Source of the DNA: Nitrosospira sp.
GTDB lineage: Bacteria > Pseudomonadota > Gammaproteobacteria > Burkholderiales > Nitrosomonadaceae
DNA: 64,000 nt
Direction of reading: 5' to 3'
Assembly: GCA_013821425.1 (NCBI GenBank)
Contig: JACDGV010000016.1
Coordinates: 1-64,000, forward strand
Every line of letters starts with the position of its first letter. Position 1 is the stretch's first letter. A model generated the notes under the pieces. It made no database searches, had not been told where the DNA came from, and was given only the letters and a program-made list of their open reading frames with translations. Shown here in pieces: positions 45,139 to 56,244 of the stretch. Position numbers and translations under genes: made by a program.

Positions 45139-47928
45139 ATGCATCCTGATCGCCCGGCTGAAGTAATAATCGACTCGATTCTTTCGCTCAGCCGCTACGC
45201 GCGGCACCTGCTCGAGAGCCAACCTGAATTGCGGGCTGACTTGACGCAGAGCTTGCAGCGACCTTTTCTCGGGGACGAGATGCAGGCGTTCCTGAACGCT
45301 AATTTCAATGTCCCAAAAGATGAGCCTGGTCTGGAAAGGGTTTTGCGTAGCTTGCGCAAACGAGTAATGTTGCGTCTGGCTAGCCGTGATCTGGGTGGAT
45401 TGGCCGATCTCCCCGAGGTCATGAAAACCATGACCGACCTCGCAGAAGCAGCTATCGCGTTCGCACTCAAATATCAACAGGCGTGGTTAACCGCCCCTGG
45501 CCGCTTTGGCCAGCCTGAAGGCGGCGAGAGCGGAGCCATCCAGCAAATGCTCGTGATCGCAATGGGGAAGCTGGGTGGCGGTGAACTGAATGTGTCTTCC
45601 GATGTGGACCTGATTTTTGTTTATCCGGAAGATGGCAAGACTACCGGACACAGATCCATTTCCAATCATGATTTTTTCGCCCGGCTTGGCCGAAAGCTGA
45701 TTTCCAGTCTGAACGATATCACGCCTGATGGTTATGTGTTCCGGGTGGATATGCGGTTGCGTCCATACGGCGAAAGCGGTCCCCTGGCGATGAGTTTCGC
45801 CATGCTTGAAGAGTATTTCATCGCCCAGGGGCGCGAATGGGAACGCTATGCCTGGATCAAGAGCCGTGTAATAGCTGGTGAACCCGGGGAAGGAGTTGCA
45901 CTTCTGGAGCAGGTAACGCAGCCGTTCGTATTCCGAAAATACCTGGACTTTGGCGCATACGAATCCATGCGGAATCTTCATGCACAGATACGTCAGGAAG
46001 TGGGCCGCCGGGAAATGCATGAAAACATCAAGCTCGGGCCGGGTGGAATCCGTGAGATCGAGTTCATTGCACAGGTGTTTCAGCTAATCCGAGGTGGGCG
46101 GGATGCGGATTTGCGTGTCCGTCCCACCCTTGCCGTATTGGAGCAGTTGCGGAACAAACAGCAGCTATCGGCAAGAGTTGTCACAGAACTTGCAGAGGCC
46201 TATTACTTCCTGCGCGATCTTGAACATCGCCTGCAGTATCTGGACGATCAACAGACACAATCGCTACCGGACAACGCGGCAGATCAGGAACTGATCGCTA
46301 TTTCCATGGGTTTCTCTTCCTATGGCGAGTTCCTGCAGCGACTCGACTTGCACCGTGGCAACGTAACCCGTCAGTTCGAGAAGATATTTTCCCCGAGGAA
46401 ATCGAAAGCGCGTGATACGCTTGCACGTTTGTGGCAGGAGGAAGGAGATGGAGCGGAACGCGAGGCTGTCTCCGTACAACTCGCTAGAATGGGATTTTCC
46501 AGTCCTGAAAAAATTTGGGAGCGCCTGCAGCAATTTCGCGCAGGCATGCGTTATCGGCAATTGCCCCAATCCAGTAAAATGCGAGTGGATGGGGTTGTCC
46601 CTGGCCTGATTGAAGTTGCTGCCAAATTCCCATCCTCGGACATCACGCTAGAGCGTTTATTGCAGTTACTGGAGAGCGTGACCCGCCGCGCAGCGTATCT
46701 GGCCCTGCTGAGGGAACATCCGCAGGCGCTGGAACGGGTGGCCAAGCTTGTCAGCGCGAGTCAGTGGGCAAGCGAATACCTGTCTCGCCACCCGATTTTA
46801 CTGGACGAGTTGCTTAATCCCGCGGATTTTCAAAGCCCTTCCGATTGGTCCCGATCCAGGAACAGCTTAATTCAGCAGTTACATGACGCGGGCGGCACAT
46901 CCGGCAATGATATCGAGCAACAAATGGATGTGCTGCGCAACTTTCAGCATGCCCACGTATTTAAATTATTAGCCAGGGATGTGGAAGGGTTGCTGCCGGT
47001 GGAAACTTTGGGTGACCACTTGACCGATCTTGCGGACCTGGTGCTTGGTAAGGTGTTGCACCTTGCTTGGGCAGGATTAAGGAGGAAGCACAGGGATGAA
47101 CCCGTTTTTGCCATCATCGGCTATGGCAAACTGGGTGGAAAGGAGTTGGGGTATGCATCGGACCTTGACATCATTTTTCTTTATGACGATCCTCATCCTG
47201 ATGCGCCGGAAATTTATGCCAGGCTGAGCCAGCGCATCAACTCGCGGCTTACCAGCTACACATCAGCGGGATTGTTATACGAAACCGATTTACGTTTGCG
47301 CCCCAACGGAAGCAGCGGTCTACTGGTTAGCTCTATCGATGCCTTCGACCGGTATCAAAGGAGCCAGGCCTGGGTCTGGGAGCATCAGGCCTTGACGCGC
47401 GCGCGTTTCGTAGCAGGGGATGCCCGTGTGGGAGAAACTTTCGAGCGTGTTCGCAAAGAAGTCCTTTGCCAACGGCGTGACCCGGCAATGCTGAAGCGCG
47501 AGGTGTTGGCAATGCGGCAGAAGATGGCCGAAGCCCATCCCAATTCGAGCGGCTTGTTCGACGTGAAGCATGATCGCGGCGGCATTATTGATGTGGAGTT
47601 CATAGTGCAATATCTGATCTTGCGCTACGCTTCCGAGTATCCGGAACTGACGAATAATATCGGCAACATCGGGCTGCTCAAGCTTGCCGGGAACCTCGGG
47701 CTTATCAGTAGGGAAACGGGTCAACGGGCACTCAGCGCATACCGGGAGTTTCGCCGAGTCCAACACCGGCTAAGATTGAGCGGGGCCTCGGACCCAGCGG
47801 GGATACCCTTTACAGATAGCGGATCAAAAAGGTTTGCGCGGGTTGAGGCAGATTATCTGCGAGATGATGTCAAAGCTGTACTGCAATTATGGAAGGAGGT
47901 ATTCGGCGCCAAAAACAACTCCAGTTGA
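45139..47928 (+). CDS. glnE: Glutamine synthetase adenylyltransferase / deadenylase
   Basis: 929 residues, full length. Two nucleotidyltransferase domains are seen: the first with GKLGGGELNVSSDVDLIFVY and the second with GKLGGKELGYASDLDIIFLY. The first removes and the second adds AMP on glutamine synthetase in response to PII and glutamine. Start ATG 45139 agrees with the divergent yhdP promoter region. Confidence 0.97.
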   Translation: MHPDRPAEVIIDSILSLSRYARHLLESQPELRADLTQSLQRPFLGDEMQAFLNANFNVPKDEPGLERVLRSLRKRVMLRLASRDLGGLADLPEVMKTMTDLAEAAIAFALKYQQAWLTAPGRFGQPEGGESGAIQQMLVIAMGKLGGGELNVSSDVDLIFVYPEDGKTTGHRSISNHDFFARLGRKLISSLNDITPDGYVFRVDMRLRPYGESGPLAMSFAMLEEYFIAQGREWERYAWIKSRVIAGEPGEGVALLEQVTQPFVFRKYLDFGAYESMRNLHAQIRQEVGRREMHENIKLGPGGIREIEFIAQVFQLIRGGRDADLRVRPTLAVLEQLRNKQQLSARVVTELAEAYYFLRDLEHRLQYLDDQQTQSLPDNAADQELIAISMGFSSYGEFLQRLDLHRGNVTRQFEKIFSPRKSKARDTLARLWQEEGDGAEREAVSVQLARMGFSSPEKIWERLQQFRAGMRYRQLPQSSKMRVDGVVPGLIEVAAKFPSSDITLERLLQLLESVTRRAAYLALLREHPQALERVAKLVSASQWASEYLSRHPILLDELLNPADFQSPSDWSRSRNSLIQQLHDAGGTSGNDIEQQMDVLRNFQHAHVFKLLARDVEGLLPVETLGDHLTDLADLVLGKVLHLAWAGLRRKHRDEPVFAIIGYGKLGGKELGYASDLDIIFLYDDPHPDAPEIYARLSQRINSRLTSYTSAGLLYETDLRLRPNGSSGLLVSSIDAFDRYQRSQAWVWEHQALTRARFVAGDARVGETFERVRKEVLCQRRDPAMLKREVLAMRQKMAEAHPNSSGLFDVKHDRGGIIDVEFIVQYLILRYASEYPELTNNIGNIGLLKLAGNLGLISRETGQRALSAYREFRRVQHRLRLSGASDPAGIPFTDSGSKRFARVEADYLRDDVKAVLQLWKEVFGAKNNSS

Positions 47929-48107
47929 TACAAACTCTTCTTCTGCCGATTGGTAATGCCGTCATCACGGATTTACTGTTCACGTCAAACGATACCAGCC
48001 TGCAACTCACCCCTTAGGGGAGCCTAAGCGTTTTACCGCCCCGGGCCGTCATTTTCCTCAGAAAAATGCGTTAGAATACGCGCATTCCAATTTTTCCGGA
48101 GTTCTGA

Positions 48108-49028
48108 ATGTCAATGGCTGACCGCGATGGCGTGATCTGGAGCGATGGAAAAATTATTCCGTGGCGCGACGCTACCACACATGTGCTTACCCACACTTTG
48201 CATTACGGGATGGGAGTTTTCGAGGGTTTGCGTGCTTACCAGACACCCCGGGGCGCAGCGATTTTCCGTCTTGGGGAACATACCGAGCGGTTATTTAATT
48301 CAGCGCATATTTTCATGATGAAAATACCTTATGACAAGGCGACGCTGATGCAAGCCCAAATGGATATGGTGAGGGAGAACAAGCTGCAATCATGTTACAT
48401 CCGGCCGATCGTTTTTTATGGCTCCGAAGCCATGGGCATTTCAGCCAAGACGCTTTCGGTGCATGTGGCTGTCGCCGCGTGGCCCTGGGGCGCGTATCTG
48501 GGGACCGAAGGTCTCGAAAACGGCATACGGGTCAAGACTTCCTCATTTACGCGCCATCATGTTAACGTCAACATGTGCCGTGCAAAGTCTGTCACCACCT
48601 ACGCCAATTCCATTCTCGCTCATCAGGAAGTGGCTCATGACGGGTACGATGAAGCGCTGCTTCTGGATGTGGATGGCTATGTGGCGGAAGGCGCGGGGGA
48701 AAACATATTCATCATTAACCACGGCAAACTCTATACCCCCGACTTGACTTCCTGTCTGGGGGGTATCACCCGCAGTGCGATCATAGAACTTGCGGGAGAA
48801 ATTGGAATCCCGGTAATCGAGAAGCGAATCACTCGCGATGAGGTCTACTGTGCCGACGAGGCCTTTTTCACCGGTACTGCCGCGGAGGTTACACCGATTC
48901 GCGAACTGGATAATCGCAAGATCGGGAGCGGGGGGCGGGGTCCGATCACCACCACACTGCAAGGGATGTTTTTTGATTGTGTCAGCGGCAAGAGGGAGAA
49001 TCACGCCACCTGGCTTACTTACGTATGA
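48108..49028 (+). CDS. ilvE: Branched-chain amino acid aminotransferase
   Basis: 306 residues, ATG 48108 with GGAG seven bases upstream. Fold-type IV features: LHYGMGVFEGLRAYQTPRG, the PLP lysine in NMCRAKSVTTYANSILA, and GITRSAIIELAGE. Catalyses the last step in Leu, Ile and Val synthesis. A candidate -10 element TAGAAT is at 48072-48077. Confidence 0.95.
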   Translation: MSMADRDGVIWSDGKIIPWRDATTHVLTHTLHYGMGVFEGLRAYQTPRGAAIFRLGEHTERLFNSAHIFMMKIPYDKATLMQAQMDMVRENKLQSCYIRPIVFYGSEAMGISAKTLSVHVAVAAWPWGAYLGTEGLENGIRVKTSSFTRHHVNVNMCRAKSVTTYANSILAHQEVAHDGYDEALLLDVDGYVAEGAGENIFIINHGKLYTPDLTSCLGGITRSAIIELAGEIGIPVIEKRITRDEVYCADEAFFTGTAAEVTPIRELDNRKIGSGGRGPITTTLQGMFFDCVSGKRENHATWLTYV

Positions 49029-49067
49029 TTACGTTCCGTTTCATGTCCTGTATAAATTGAGGAACAG

Positions 49068-49277
49068 ATGGAGAACCCTGCCACTGATAACAAACAGCGG
49101 TACATTGAGGTAACCGCCGATGATTTGCCGCTTCATTGTCCGATGCCCTCCATGCTGTTGTGGAATTCGCATCCCAGGGTGTTCCTCCCGATAGAAAACA
49201 CGGGTGAAGCTCTCTGTCCATACTGCGGGACGCGCTACGCGCTTAAAGGCGGTGCAACGGTGGGCGGCCATCATTGA
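49068..49277 (+). CDS. Small zinc-finger protein (NDUFS6/Zf-CHCC type)
   Basis: 69 residues. The zinc ligands are seen as HCPMP early and CPYCGTRY plus a C-terminal His pair (GGHH). The family is related to the zinc subunit of complex I, but in proteobacteria the role is unknown. It follows ilvE after 39 bases on the same strand, a neighbourhood common in betaproteobacteria. Confidence 0.9.
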   Translation: MENPATDNKQRYIEVTADDLPLHCPMPSMLLWNSHPRVFLPIENTGEALCPYCGTRYALKGGATVGGHH

Positions 49278-49464
49278 CGTCGGGGAGTTTCTGAACCCGG
49301 ATGAGGGGGGAAAGGTTTTAACGAACGGACCTGTCGGTCATTCCAAGCGTTGCTTTTCCAGCATTCCGTTGAACACAAAAAAACCGGTCATCGGTCGAGG
49401 TGAGCATCACGCCCTTTCGTATCGCTAGCCATTCAAAAATATTGTCACCAGACTTTCGGATCTT

Positions 49465-50841
49465 ATGCACGTATTTCCACCAGAAATTTTCAAGGCCTAT
49501 GATATCAGGGGCGTCTTCGGAAAAACGCTGACTGCTGAAACCGTTGAAGCTATCGGTCATGCTATCGGCTCCGAAGCCTGTGCACGTGGAATCTCATCGA
49601 TAGCAATAGGCCGAGACGGTAGATTATCGGGTCCCGAACTTGCGCAGGCACTGGCCAGGGGATTGCAGAAAAGCGGAACTGACGTCATGGATGTTGGCAT
49701 GGTCGCCACTCCCATGCTCTACTTTGCTGCGCATACCTTGTGCAATTCTTCCGGTGTAATGGTAACGGGTAGCCATAATCCCCCGGACTATAACGGCCTG
49801 AAGATGGTTCTGGGCGGGGAAACCCTGGCCGCCGAGGCGATCCAGGCCTTACGCCTGCGTCTCGAAAAGGACGATTTCACGTACGGTCGCGGCGGTTACA
49901 GCAAGCACGACATTGCCGAGACCTATCTAGACCGCATAGCCGGAGATGTCAAGCTGACGCGCCCGATGAAGATCATCGTTGACTGCGGCAACGGTGTGCC
50001 AGGCAGGTACGCGCCTGCACTATACCGCAGGCTCGGCTGCGAGGTTACCGAACTGTTTTGTGAGGTCGATGGGACCTTTCCTCATCATCACCCAGACCCG
50101 TCCGTTCCCGAGAATCTCGAAGACCTGATCCAGGCACTCAAAACTACCGGCGCGGAAATAGGGCTTGCCTTCGACGGGGACGGCGATCGCCTGGGCGTGG
50201 TTACCAAAAGCGGAACCATTATTTACCCTGACCGCCAGTTGATGCTGTTTGCCGCGGACGTATTATCAAGAAATCCCGGCGGACGGATTATTTTCGATGT
50301 CAAATGTACGCGCAATTTGGCCCCATGGATCGAGCAGCACGGCGGCGAGCCTATCATGTGGAAGACCGGACATTCGTTCATCAAGCGCAAGTTAAAGGAA
50401 ACGGGGGCGCTGCTGGCTGGGGAAATGAGCGGCCACATCTTTTTTAATGAACGATGGTATGGGTTCGATGATGGGCTTTATGCAGGCGCCCGCCTGCTAG
50501 AGCTACTGAGCTCCCACGCGGATATCAACGTTTCGCTCAATGCAATTCCGGATACGCTCAGTACGCCGGAACTGCAGATCAGATTGCGGGAAGGTGAAAA
50601 CTACACGGTTATCGCACAGTTACAGAACACCGCGCGTTTTGATGATCCGGAGCGGATCATCACCACCGATGGACTAAGGGTAGAGTATAAGGATGGTTTC
50701 GGGCTGGCCCGTTCATCCAATACAATGCCGGTTATCGTGCTACGATTCGAGGCGGACAACGAGGCTGCGTTAAAACGTATCCAGGAGGATTTTCGTAGAG
50801 TAATTTTGCAGGTCATACCGGATGCGGCGCTGCCGTATTAA
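49465..50841 (+). CDS. Phosphomannomutase/phosphoglucomutase
   Basis: 458 residues of the alpha-D-phosphohexomutase family, AlgC type. The phosphoserine loop is TGSHNPPDYNGLK, the metal loop AFDGDGDRLG, the sugar loop GEMSGHIFF and the phosphate-binding region RSSNTMPV. Interconverts mannose- or glucose-1-phosphate and 6-phosphate for LPS and exopolysaccharide precursors. Confidence 0.94.
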   Translation: MHVFPPEIFKAYDIRGVFGKTLTAETVEAIGHAIGSEACARGISSIAIGRDGRLSGPELAQALARGLQKSGTDVMDVGMVATPMLYFAAHTLCNSSGVMVTGSHNPPDYNGLKMVLGGETLAAEAIQALRLRLEKDDFTYGRGGYSKHDIAETYLDRIAGDVKLTRPMKIIVDCGNGVPGRYAPALYRRLGCEVTELFCEVDGTFPHHHPDPSVPENLEDLIQALKTTGAEIGLAFDGDGDRLGVVTKSGTIIYPDRQLMLFAADVLSRNPGGRIIFDVKCTRNLAPWIEQHGGEPIMWKTGHSFIKRKLKETGALLAGEMSGHIFFNERWYGFDDGLYAGARLLELLSSHADINVSLNAIPDTLSTPELQIRLREGENYTVIAQLQNTARFDDPERIITTDGLRVEYKDGFGLARSSNTMPVIVLRFEADNEAALKRIQEDFRRVILQVIPDAALPY

Positions 50842-51000
50842 GGCTGCTGGTCTGCTGGGAGGAAACAGCCGCACCGCATTTTGAGCAAGGTATAATCCGT
50901 TCTGCTGATCCACTCCATATCAAGACAAGAGGATAAGCCGAATGGTGCAATTCCTCGTCGGCGCAAGAAAATGAAATTTCAAATCACGTTCTGAATAACC

Positions 51001-51519
51001 ATGATGAGCCGGGAAGAAGTTGATAAAGTTAATGTATTGTTTATCTGCATGGGTAATATCTGTCGCTCACCCACAGCGGAAGCCGTGTTCAGGTATCAAG
51101 TCACGACTGCCGGCTTTGAGAAAGCCATTCACATTGATTCTGCCGGTACTCATGATTATCACGTCGGCGCCCCACCGGACGAAAGAGCCCAGAAGGCGGC
51201 GATTCGTCGAGGCTACGATCCCAAGGGGTTAAGAGCGCGTCGGGTGAATGAAAACGATTTCGAGTTTTTTCATTACATCCTGGCAATGGACCGGGCTAAT
51301 CTCGCCGTACTTGAGCGTGAATGCCCGCCCCAGCATAACCATAAGCTTGGGTTGCTGATGCGGTACAGCGAGCGATTCTCGGAGGGCATGGAAGAAGTGC
51401 CTGATCCGTACTTTGGAGGAAACCAGGGATTCGAACATGTGCTGAATATGGTGGAGGAAGCGGGGCGCGGGCTGCTCGACCAAATTCAACGCAGATTGGC
51501 GAAAATCGAGAGAGTCTAA
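51001..51519 (+). CDS. Low-molecular-weight protein tyrosine phosphatase
   Basis: 172 residues; ATG at 51001 or 51004. The P-loop C-M-G-N-I-C-R-S (CX5R) is near the N-terminus, and the general acid aspartate is in EVPDPYFGG. Such enzymes dephosphorylate tyrosine kinases of polysaccharide export, fitting the adjacent phosphohexomutase. The end of the gene is followed by a short tandem copy of AGAGAGTCTA. Confidence 0.93.
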   Translation: MMSREEVDKVNVLFICMGNICRSPTAEAVFRYQVTTAGFEKAIHIDSAGTHDYHVGAPPDERAQKAAIRRGYDPKGLRARRVNENDFEFFHYILAMDRANLAVLERECPPQHNHKLGLLMRYSERFSEGMEEVPDPYFGGNQGFEHVLNMVEEAGRGLLDQIQRRLAKIERV

Positions 51520-51796
51520 GAGAGAGTCTAATAAGGATCGAATCCCCTAGAGTCAAAAATAAGGAATTCAACGCCTGTCGATATCGGGATCACAATGCCA
51601 GATGCCAGGCGGCCATCATGCAGGAAGTAATTGATTGCCTGCTTTGACGGCTGGAGCCTGCCGCGGCTCCCCTGACCTCGACCTGGCGAGTCTGCTCGTG
51701 CGAACCCCGTATGTCACGTGGCGTGGGAGGGGCGTAGGCAGCGACAACCGCGCTGCCCTCTGCCGGTTGCGCCAGCGTATTCCAGCGTATTACGTA

Positions 51797-54595
51797 TTAC
51801 TTATGCGTTTCGATTTGTACTAACGGTTCATCCTGTTGTATCGTGGCTGGCGGAGGGACCCTTTTCCGGCGGGGTTGCGGCACTACCGATGCTGCCTCGG
51901 TTCCTGCCTCGGCCGGCTTTATTTTTTCCGGAGCGGTTTCAACCATAATCAAAGCGCTCGTGCCAACGTTGGGCTCGTCCGTAATATCCCCTGGCTCCGA
52001 CGCTTCGTATTCATATTCAACCTGTCCGGATACAGCGACACCTTCCCGAAGCGCGATAGCGGGTACTTCCTGTGTTATTAAGACGGCTTCCACTTCGACC
52101 GCATCGACCGTGACTGTGAGTGGGGGAGATTGCCCACCGGCATCTTCCTTGTCAGATTCCTCCACGCGTTGTTCTTCCTCCGCTTTGGTTTCGTGCCGGA
52201 TTACTTCTGGTGCCGTTTGCGTTACCGCCGATGCCGCCGATGCAATTTCCGATACCATGTCATTGCTATCCGGAGCCTCGGAAAGAGAGCTTGCAGGCTC
52301 CCGAGGCATCTCTCCTTCCTGCGGCAAAGGAAGAGTCAGAACAAGAGCGGGCGTTGCCTGCGCCGTTGGGGAAATGAGATCCTGCGCGGGTAGCTCCTGC
52401 GCGGGTATTTCCTCGCGCGCTACCTCATCAGCCTTTTCGCGATCATCTGTTGCTGAGGCCTGTTTATTCTCGCGCTGAGTTCGTTCTGAACGTTCGCCCC
52501 GATCGCGCTGTCTTCCCGCGCGGCGTCGGCGGCGCCCTCCGTCTTCGCCTTGCTGCGAGGCGTCCGGGGCGGTCGAGGGTTGCCCTTCTGGCGATGATTT
52601 CAGGTCGGACTGCGTTTTTTCTTCGCGTGGCGTCCGCGCATGCTTTTTCTGAGTAGCCCGTTCACCCTGTGGCTTTGCCTCTCCGCGTTCGAGGCGCTGA
52701 GGCACGGCCTCCTGCGCCTGGTTCAATGCAGCGCCGACTTCGCCCCCCCGCTCGCTCCGATCCGCGTGCCCCCGTTTGGTGACCAGAGGGGTCTTTTCAT
52801 ATTCGTCGCGTCCCGAACGTCCATAATCCCGCCGCACGCGCCCCCGCTCAGGACGTTGGGGACTGAGCGCCTTTTCGGACCGCGCTTCCCGTTCTACTCC
52901 TCCCATCTGCTTGAACCAGTCAAGTACTTTGTCCAGGAAGGAAAGCTGCGCCGGTTCCCGTAGCGGCTTTTCTCCGCCCATTGGGGCCGGCTGCGACGGG
53001 GTGATGCCCCGAACCGCGGCTTGTTGTCGCTCCGGTTTGATTTCCTGCCCAACGGAGGGCAAGACTATATCCTGGGCCGGTTTTTCCACCATCTGGTAGC
53101 TTGTCTGAATTTCACCCAGCTTTACATCATCATGACGCAAGCGAGTAATGTTGTAGTTCGGCGTTTCCAGATGGATGTTGGGTATCAGTACCACATTAAC
53201 TTTCAGCCGGGATTCGATTGCATGAATTTCCGCGCGCTTTTCGTTCAGCAGGTAGGTGGCCACGTCTACCGGTACCTGGGCATGAAGCACAGCGGTGTTT
53301 TCTTTCATCGCTTCTTCCTGGATGATCCTGAGGATGTGCAGCGCAGAGGAATCAGTTCCGCGAATATGCCCCGTCCCGTGGCAACGGGGGCAAGAAATGT
53401 AACTGCTCTCCCCCAGAGAAGGGCGCAAGCGCTGACGTGATAATTCCAATAAACCAAAACGGGAAATTTTGCCCATTTGCACACGAGCGCGATCGTAACG
53501 CAATGCCTCATGCAGCCGGTTTTCCACCTCGCGCTGATTACGACCGATCTCCATATCGATAAAATCAATCACCACCAAGCCGCCCAGATCACGCAGGCGC
53601 AATTGACGGGCAATTTCGTCCGCCGCCTCAACATTTGTATGGAGAGCCGTTTGTTCGATATCGGAGCCGCGCGTGGCGCGCGCCGAATTTACGTCGACTG
53701 ATACCAGTGCCTCGGTGTGGTCGATGATTATGGCCCCGCCTGAAGGCAGCGTGACCTGGCGCGAGTAGGCCGTCTCAATCTGGTGCTCAATTTGAAAACG
53801 GGAAAATAATGGAACATCGTCACGGTAGAGCTTGACGCGGCTTACGTTGGCCGGCATGACGTGGCTCATGAACTGGCAGGCCTGCTCATAGATACTTTCG
53901 GTGTCAATCAGGATTTCGCCGATCTCCTGATGAAAGTAGTCGCGGATGGCGCGTATGACAAGGCTGCTCTCCTGGTATATCAGGAAGGCCCCGCTCTGAA
54001 TTTTGGAGGCGTCTTCAATTGCACGCCAGAGTTGGAGCAAATAATTAAGATCCCACTGCAGCTCTTCCTCGCTGCGGCCGATGCCAGCGGTGCGAGCAAT
54101 AATGCTCATGCCGGCAGGAATGCTCAGTTTTGACATCACATCGCGCAGTTCCGCCCGATCTTCGCCCTCTATGCGGCGCGATACTCCTCCACCGCGCGGA
54201 TTGTTAGGCATCAGAACAAGATAACGGCCTGCCAGCGAGATATAGGTCGTGAGTGCGGCGCCCTTGGTCCCTCGTTCATCCTTGTCCACCTGGACAATGA
54301 GTTCCTGGCCCTCGTGAAGCGCATCCTGAACGCGGACACGGGGTAGCTCTCCATTTTCCTTGAAATTTAAACGGGAAATTTCCTTGAACGGAAGAAAGCC
54401 ATGCCGCTCTCCGCCGTACTCGACAAAAGCGGCCTCGAGGCTGGGCTCAAGCCGTGTGATGACTCCCTTGTAGATATTGCTCTTGCGTTGTTCCTTGCCA
54501 GCCGACTCGATATCGAGATCAATAAGCTTTTGACCATCAACAATCGCGACACGGAGTTCTTCCGGCTGTGTCGCGTTAAATAACATGCGTTTCAT
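51797..54595 (-). CDS. rne: Ribonuclease E
   Basis: 932 residues. The N-terminal ~520 residues are the catalytic half: S1 domain ([21 protein letters not shown]), the metal site in [13 protein letters not shown] and IDFIDM, and the zinc-link CPRC ([13 protein letters not shown]). The rest is low-complexity, rich in Arg, Glu, Gln and Pro, as in the degradosome scaffold half. RNase E starts mRNA decay and processes rRNA and tRNA. Divergent from rluC, the usual arrangement. Confidence 0.96.
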   Translation of the reverse strand: MKRMLFNATQPEELRVAIVDGQKLIDLDIESAGKEQRKSNIYKGVITRLEPSLEAAFVEYGGERHGFLPFKEISRLNFKENGELPRVRVQDALHEGQELIVQVDKDERGTKGAALTTYISLAGRYLVLMPNNPRGGGVSRRIEGEDRAELRDVMSKLSIPAGMSIIARTAGIGRSEEELQWDLNYLLQLWRAIEDASKIQSGAFLIYQESSLVIRAIRDYFHQEIGEILIDTESIYEQACQFMSHVMPANVSRVKLYRDDVPLFSRFQIEHQIETAYSRQVTLPSGGAIIIDHTEALVSVDVNSARATRGSDIEQTALHTNVEAADEIARQLRLRDLGGLVVIDFIDMEIGRNQREVENRLHEALRYDRARVQMGKISRFGLLELSRQRLRPSLGESSYISCPRCHGTGHIRGTDSSALHILRIIQEEAMKENTAVLHAQVPVDVATYLLNEKRAEIHAIESRLKVNVVLIPNIHLETPNYNITRLRHDDVKLGEIQTSYQMVEKPAQDIVLPSVGQEIKPERQQAAVRGITPSQPAPMGGEKPLREPAQLSFLDKVLDWFKQMGGVEREARSEKALSPQRPERGRVRRDYGRSGRDEYEKTPLVTKRGHADRSERGGEVGAALNQAQEAVPQRLERGEAKPQGERATQKKHARTPREEKTQSDLKSSPEGQPSTAPDASQQGEDGGRRRRRAGRQRDRGERSERTQRENKQASATDDREKADEVAREEIPAQELPAQDLISPTAQATPALVLTLPLPQEGEMPREPASSLSEAPDSNDMVSEIASAASAVTQTAPEVIRHETKAEEEQRVEESDKEDAGGQSPPLTVTVDAVEVEAVLITQEVPAIALREGVAVSGQVEYEYEASEPGDITDEPNVGTSALIMVETAPEKIKPAEAGTEAASVVPQPRRKRVPPPATIQQDEPLVQIETHK

Positions 54596-54999
54596 TATAT
54601 GCCTCCCGCGCTCTGGTCACGGGTAGACAGCCTACGGCGAAGATGTCCTTCGCACGTATAAGAGAATATTTAGTCAGGCAACTTGTTCATGGTGTCGGGC
54701 TGCGTATAAAAGATGACTATGACTATTTCTCTGGCTTGTCACTGGGCCCTGCTCTTCTTCGAAGCAGAACCGGGAAATTAAGTTTCAATCAGGTTTCGAC
54801 TAGGGCTGCCCGCGAACAGGCGCTACGAAACTGAAAACTGAAATCGACGTGTGCTTTGAGCGCGTAAATCCATTACTATCGCTACTTTACTGGTGAGCGA
54901 CGTTAACCAGACTTTCGGGGTTTGCCTTGTCCCTGTTAGACGAATCCCATCAACAGCGCCACCTTGCGCACCGGATAAAGGATAGACTGGACCTCCGAA
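54596..54999. other. rne/rluC divergent region with the rne leader
   Basis: 404 bases without a gene. It should hold the rne promoter and its leader RNA, which in E. coli is the target of RNase E autoregulation. A small stem is at 54637-54653 (GCGAAG / CTTCGC with a 5-base loop), within the likely rne leader. Confidence 0.5.
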
Positions 55000-56055
55000 T
55001 TGGTAAGTATAAGTAGAATTAAGGATTTAGGCAAAAAAATTCCTGCAAGCGCCGCAGTCACGGAAATCATAGGTGAGGACAGCAGCGGGCAGCGGATTGA
55101 TAATTTCCTGATCAAGCGCCTGAGAGACGTGCCTAAAAGCCACATCTACCAAATGTTGCGCAGCGGGCAGGTGAGACTCAACAGTAAGCGGGTGCGTGCA
55201 AAGCACCATCTTCAGCTGGGCGACGCCGTAAGAATACCACCCTTGAGAATGACCGAAAGAAGTTCGCCGGTCAGAAAGAATCTCGTCACAGCCCGGTTTA
55301 TCCCGTTCGACGTTTTGTTTGAAGACGAAGCGCTGGTCGTCATCAACAAGCCTTCGGGAGTCGCGGTCCATGGTGGAAGCGGCGTGAGCTTTGGCGTCAT
55401 AGAACAACTGCGCGCCCAGCATCCTGAATGGAAATTTCTGGAACTGGTCCACCGTCTCGACAGGGGCACATCCGGCGTTCTGCTGCTCGCGAAAAGCCGT
55501 AGCGCGCTTGTCGAGTTGCACCGGCAGATTCGCGCGGGAACAATAGAAAAGCATTATCTGACGCTGGTGACAGGCAAATGGCGCAACGCGCGGCAAATCG
55601 TGAAATTGTCTCTTAATAAATATGTCACAGCCGCAGGGGAGCGGCGAGTGGCTGTCATGCCAGGCGACAACGAAGGGAGTGGAATGCCCGCCCATACCAT
55701 TTTTACCCTTCGCAAATCCTGGCCGGACTTCAGTCTGCTGGAAGCGGAACTTAAAACTGGCCGCACTCATCAAATACGCGTACATTTAGCTCATCTGGGT
55801 TTTCCCATAGCGGGCGACGACAAGTATGGAGATTTCGCTTTAAACAAGGAACTGGCCAGACGCGGACCCGGACCAACTCTGGCCCGCATGTTTCTGCATG
55901 CGTCTGTGGTTGAGTTGACGCATCCCTCGTCCGGTGAGAGGCTTCGGCTGAGTGCCCCGGTGGCGGAAGATTTACAGGCATTCCTGGGCGGGCTGGATAT
56001 CCCGGACAGGGGGTTTTGCGTCAGCGGGAGTGCGCCGGGTGCTGAGGGTGTATAA
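55000..56055 (+). CDS. rluC: RluC, 23S rRNA pseudouridine synthase
   Basis: 351 residues from TTG 55000, the only nearby start. Its ribosome site is poor. An S4 RNA-binding domain (QRIDNFLIKRL, LRSGQVRLNSKRV) is followed by the synthase core with the catalytic aspartate in LVHRLDRGTSGVLLLAK and GRTHQIRVHLAHLGFPIAGD. In E. coli RluC makes pseudouridines 955, 2504 and 2580. Confidence 0.94.
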   Translation: MVSISRIKDLGKKIPASAAVTEIIGEDSSGQRIDNFLIKRLRDVPKSHIYQMLRSGQVRLNSKRVRAKHHLQLGDAVRIPPLRMTERSSPVRKNLVTARFIPFDVLFEDEALVVINKPSGVAVHGGSGVSFGVIEQLRAQHPEWKFLELVHRLDRGTSGVLLLAKSRSALVELHRQIRAGTIEKHYLTLVTGKWRNARQIVKLSLNKYVTAAGERRVAVMPGDNEGSGMPAHTIFTLRKSWPDFSLLEAELKTGRTHQIRVHLAHLGFPIAGDDKYGDFALNKELARRGPGPTLARMFLHASVVELTHPSSGERLRLSAPVAEDLQAFLGGLDIPDRGFCVSGSAPGAEGV

Positions 56056-56124
56056 ATTCGGGACTTTTTCGGGGGCGTTCGCACTATCAGGAGTTGCTCG
56101 CTGTAACCATTCGGGAGAAATAGT

Positions 56125-56244
56125 ATGCGTATGACCGAATGGAACGACAGGGCCGCGCAGCGGAGAGCGGAGTTCGGCCCCGCCCGCGTCATCTACGCCG
56201 TTTCATCTTACATTGAAGGATTGGACTACTCATGGGTGATTTAG
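56125..56244 (+). CDS. Possible small ORF translationally coupled to sppA
   Basis: 39 codons from ATG 56125 with a strong ribosome site (GGGAG at 56113-56117, seven bases before). The stop TAG at 56242-56244 overlaps the sppA start by 13 bases. The product starts MRMTEWNDRAA and ends EGLDYSWVI; no motif is recognised. It may be a leader peptide regulating sppA translation or a remnant of a gene lost between rluC and sppA. Confidence 0.35.
   Translation: MRMTEWNDRAAQRRAEFGPARVIYAVSSYIEGLDYSWVI

Noticed and set aside
51736-51756. GGCAGCG/CGCTGCC hairpin downstream of rne
   Set aside because: A 7-bp stem without a T-run on the rne strand; too weak to call a terminator.
54643-54834. 63-codon open frame in the rne/rluC gap
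   Set aside because: It covers the likely rne leader and promoter region and shows no coding features.
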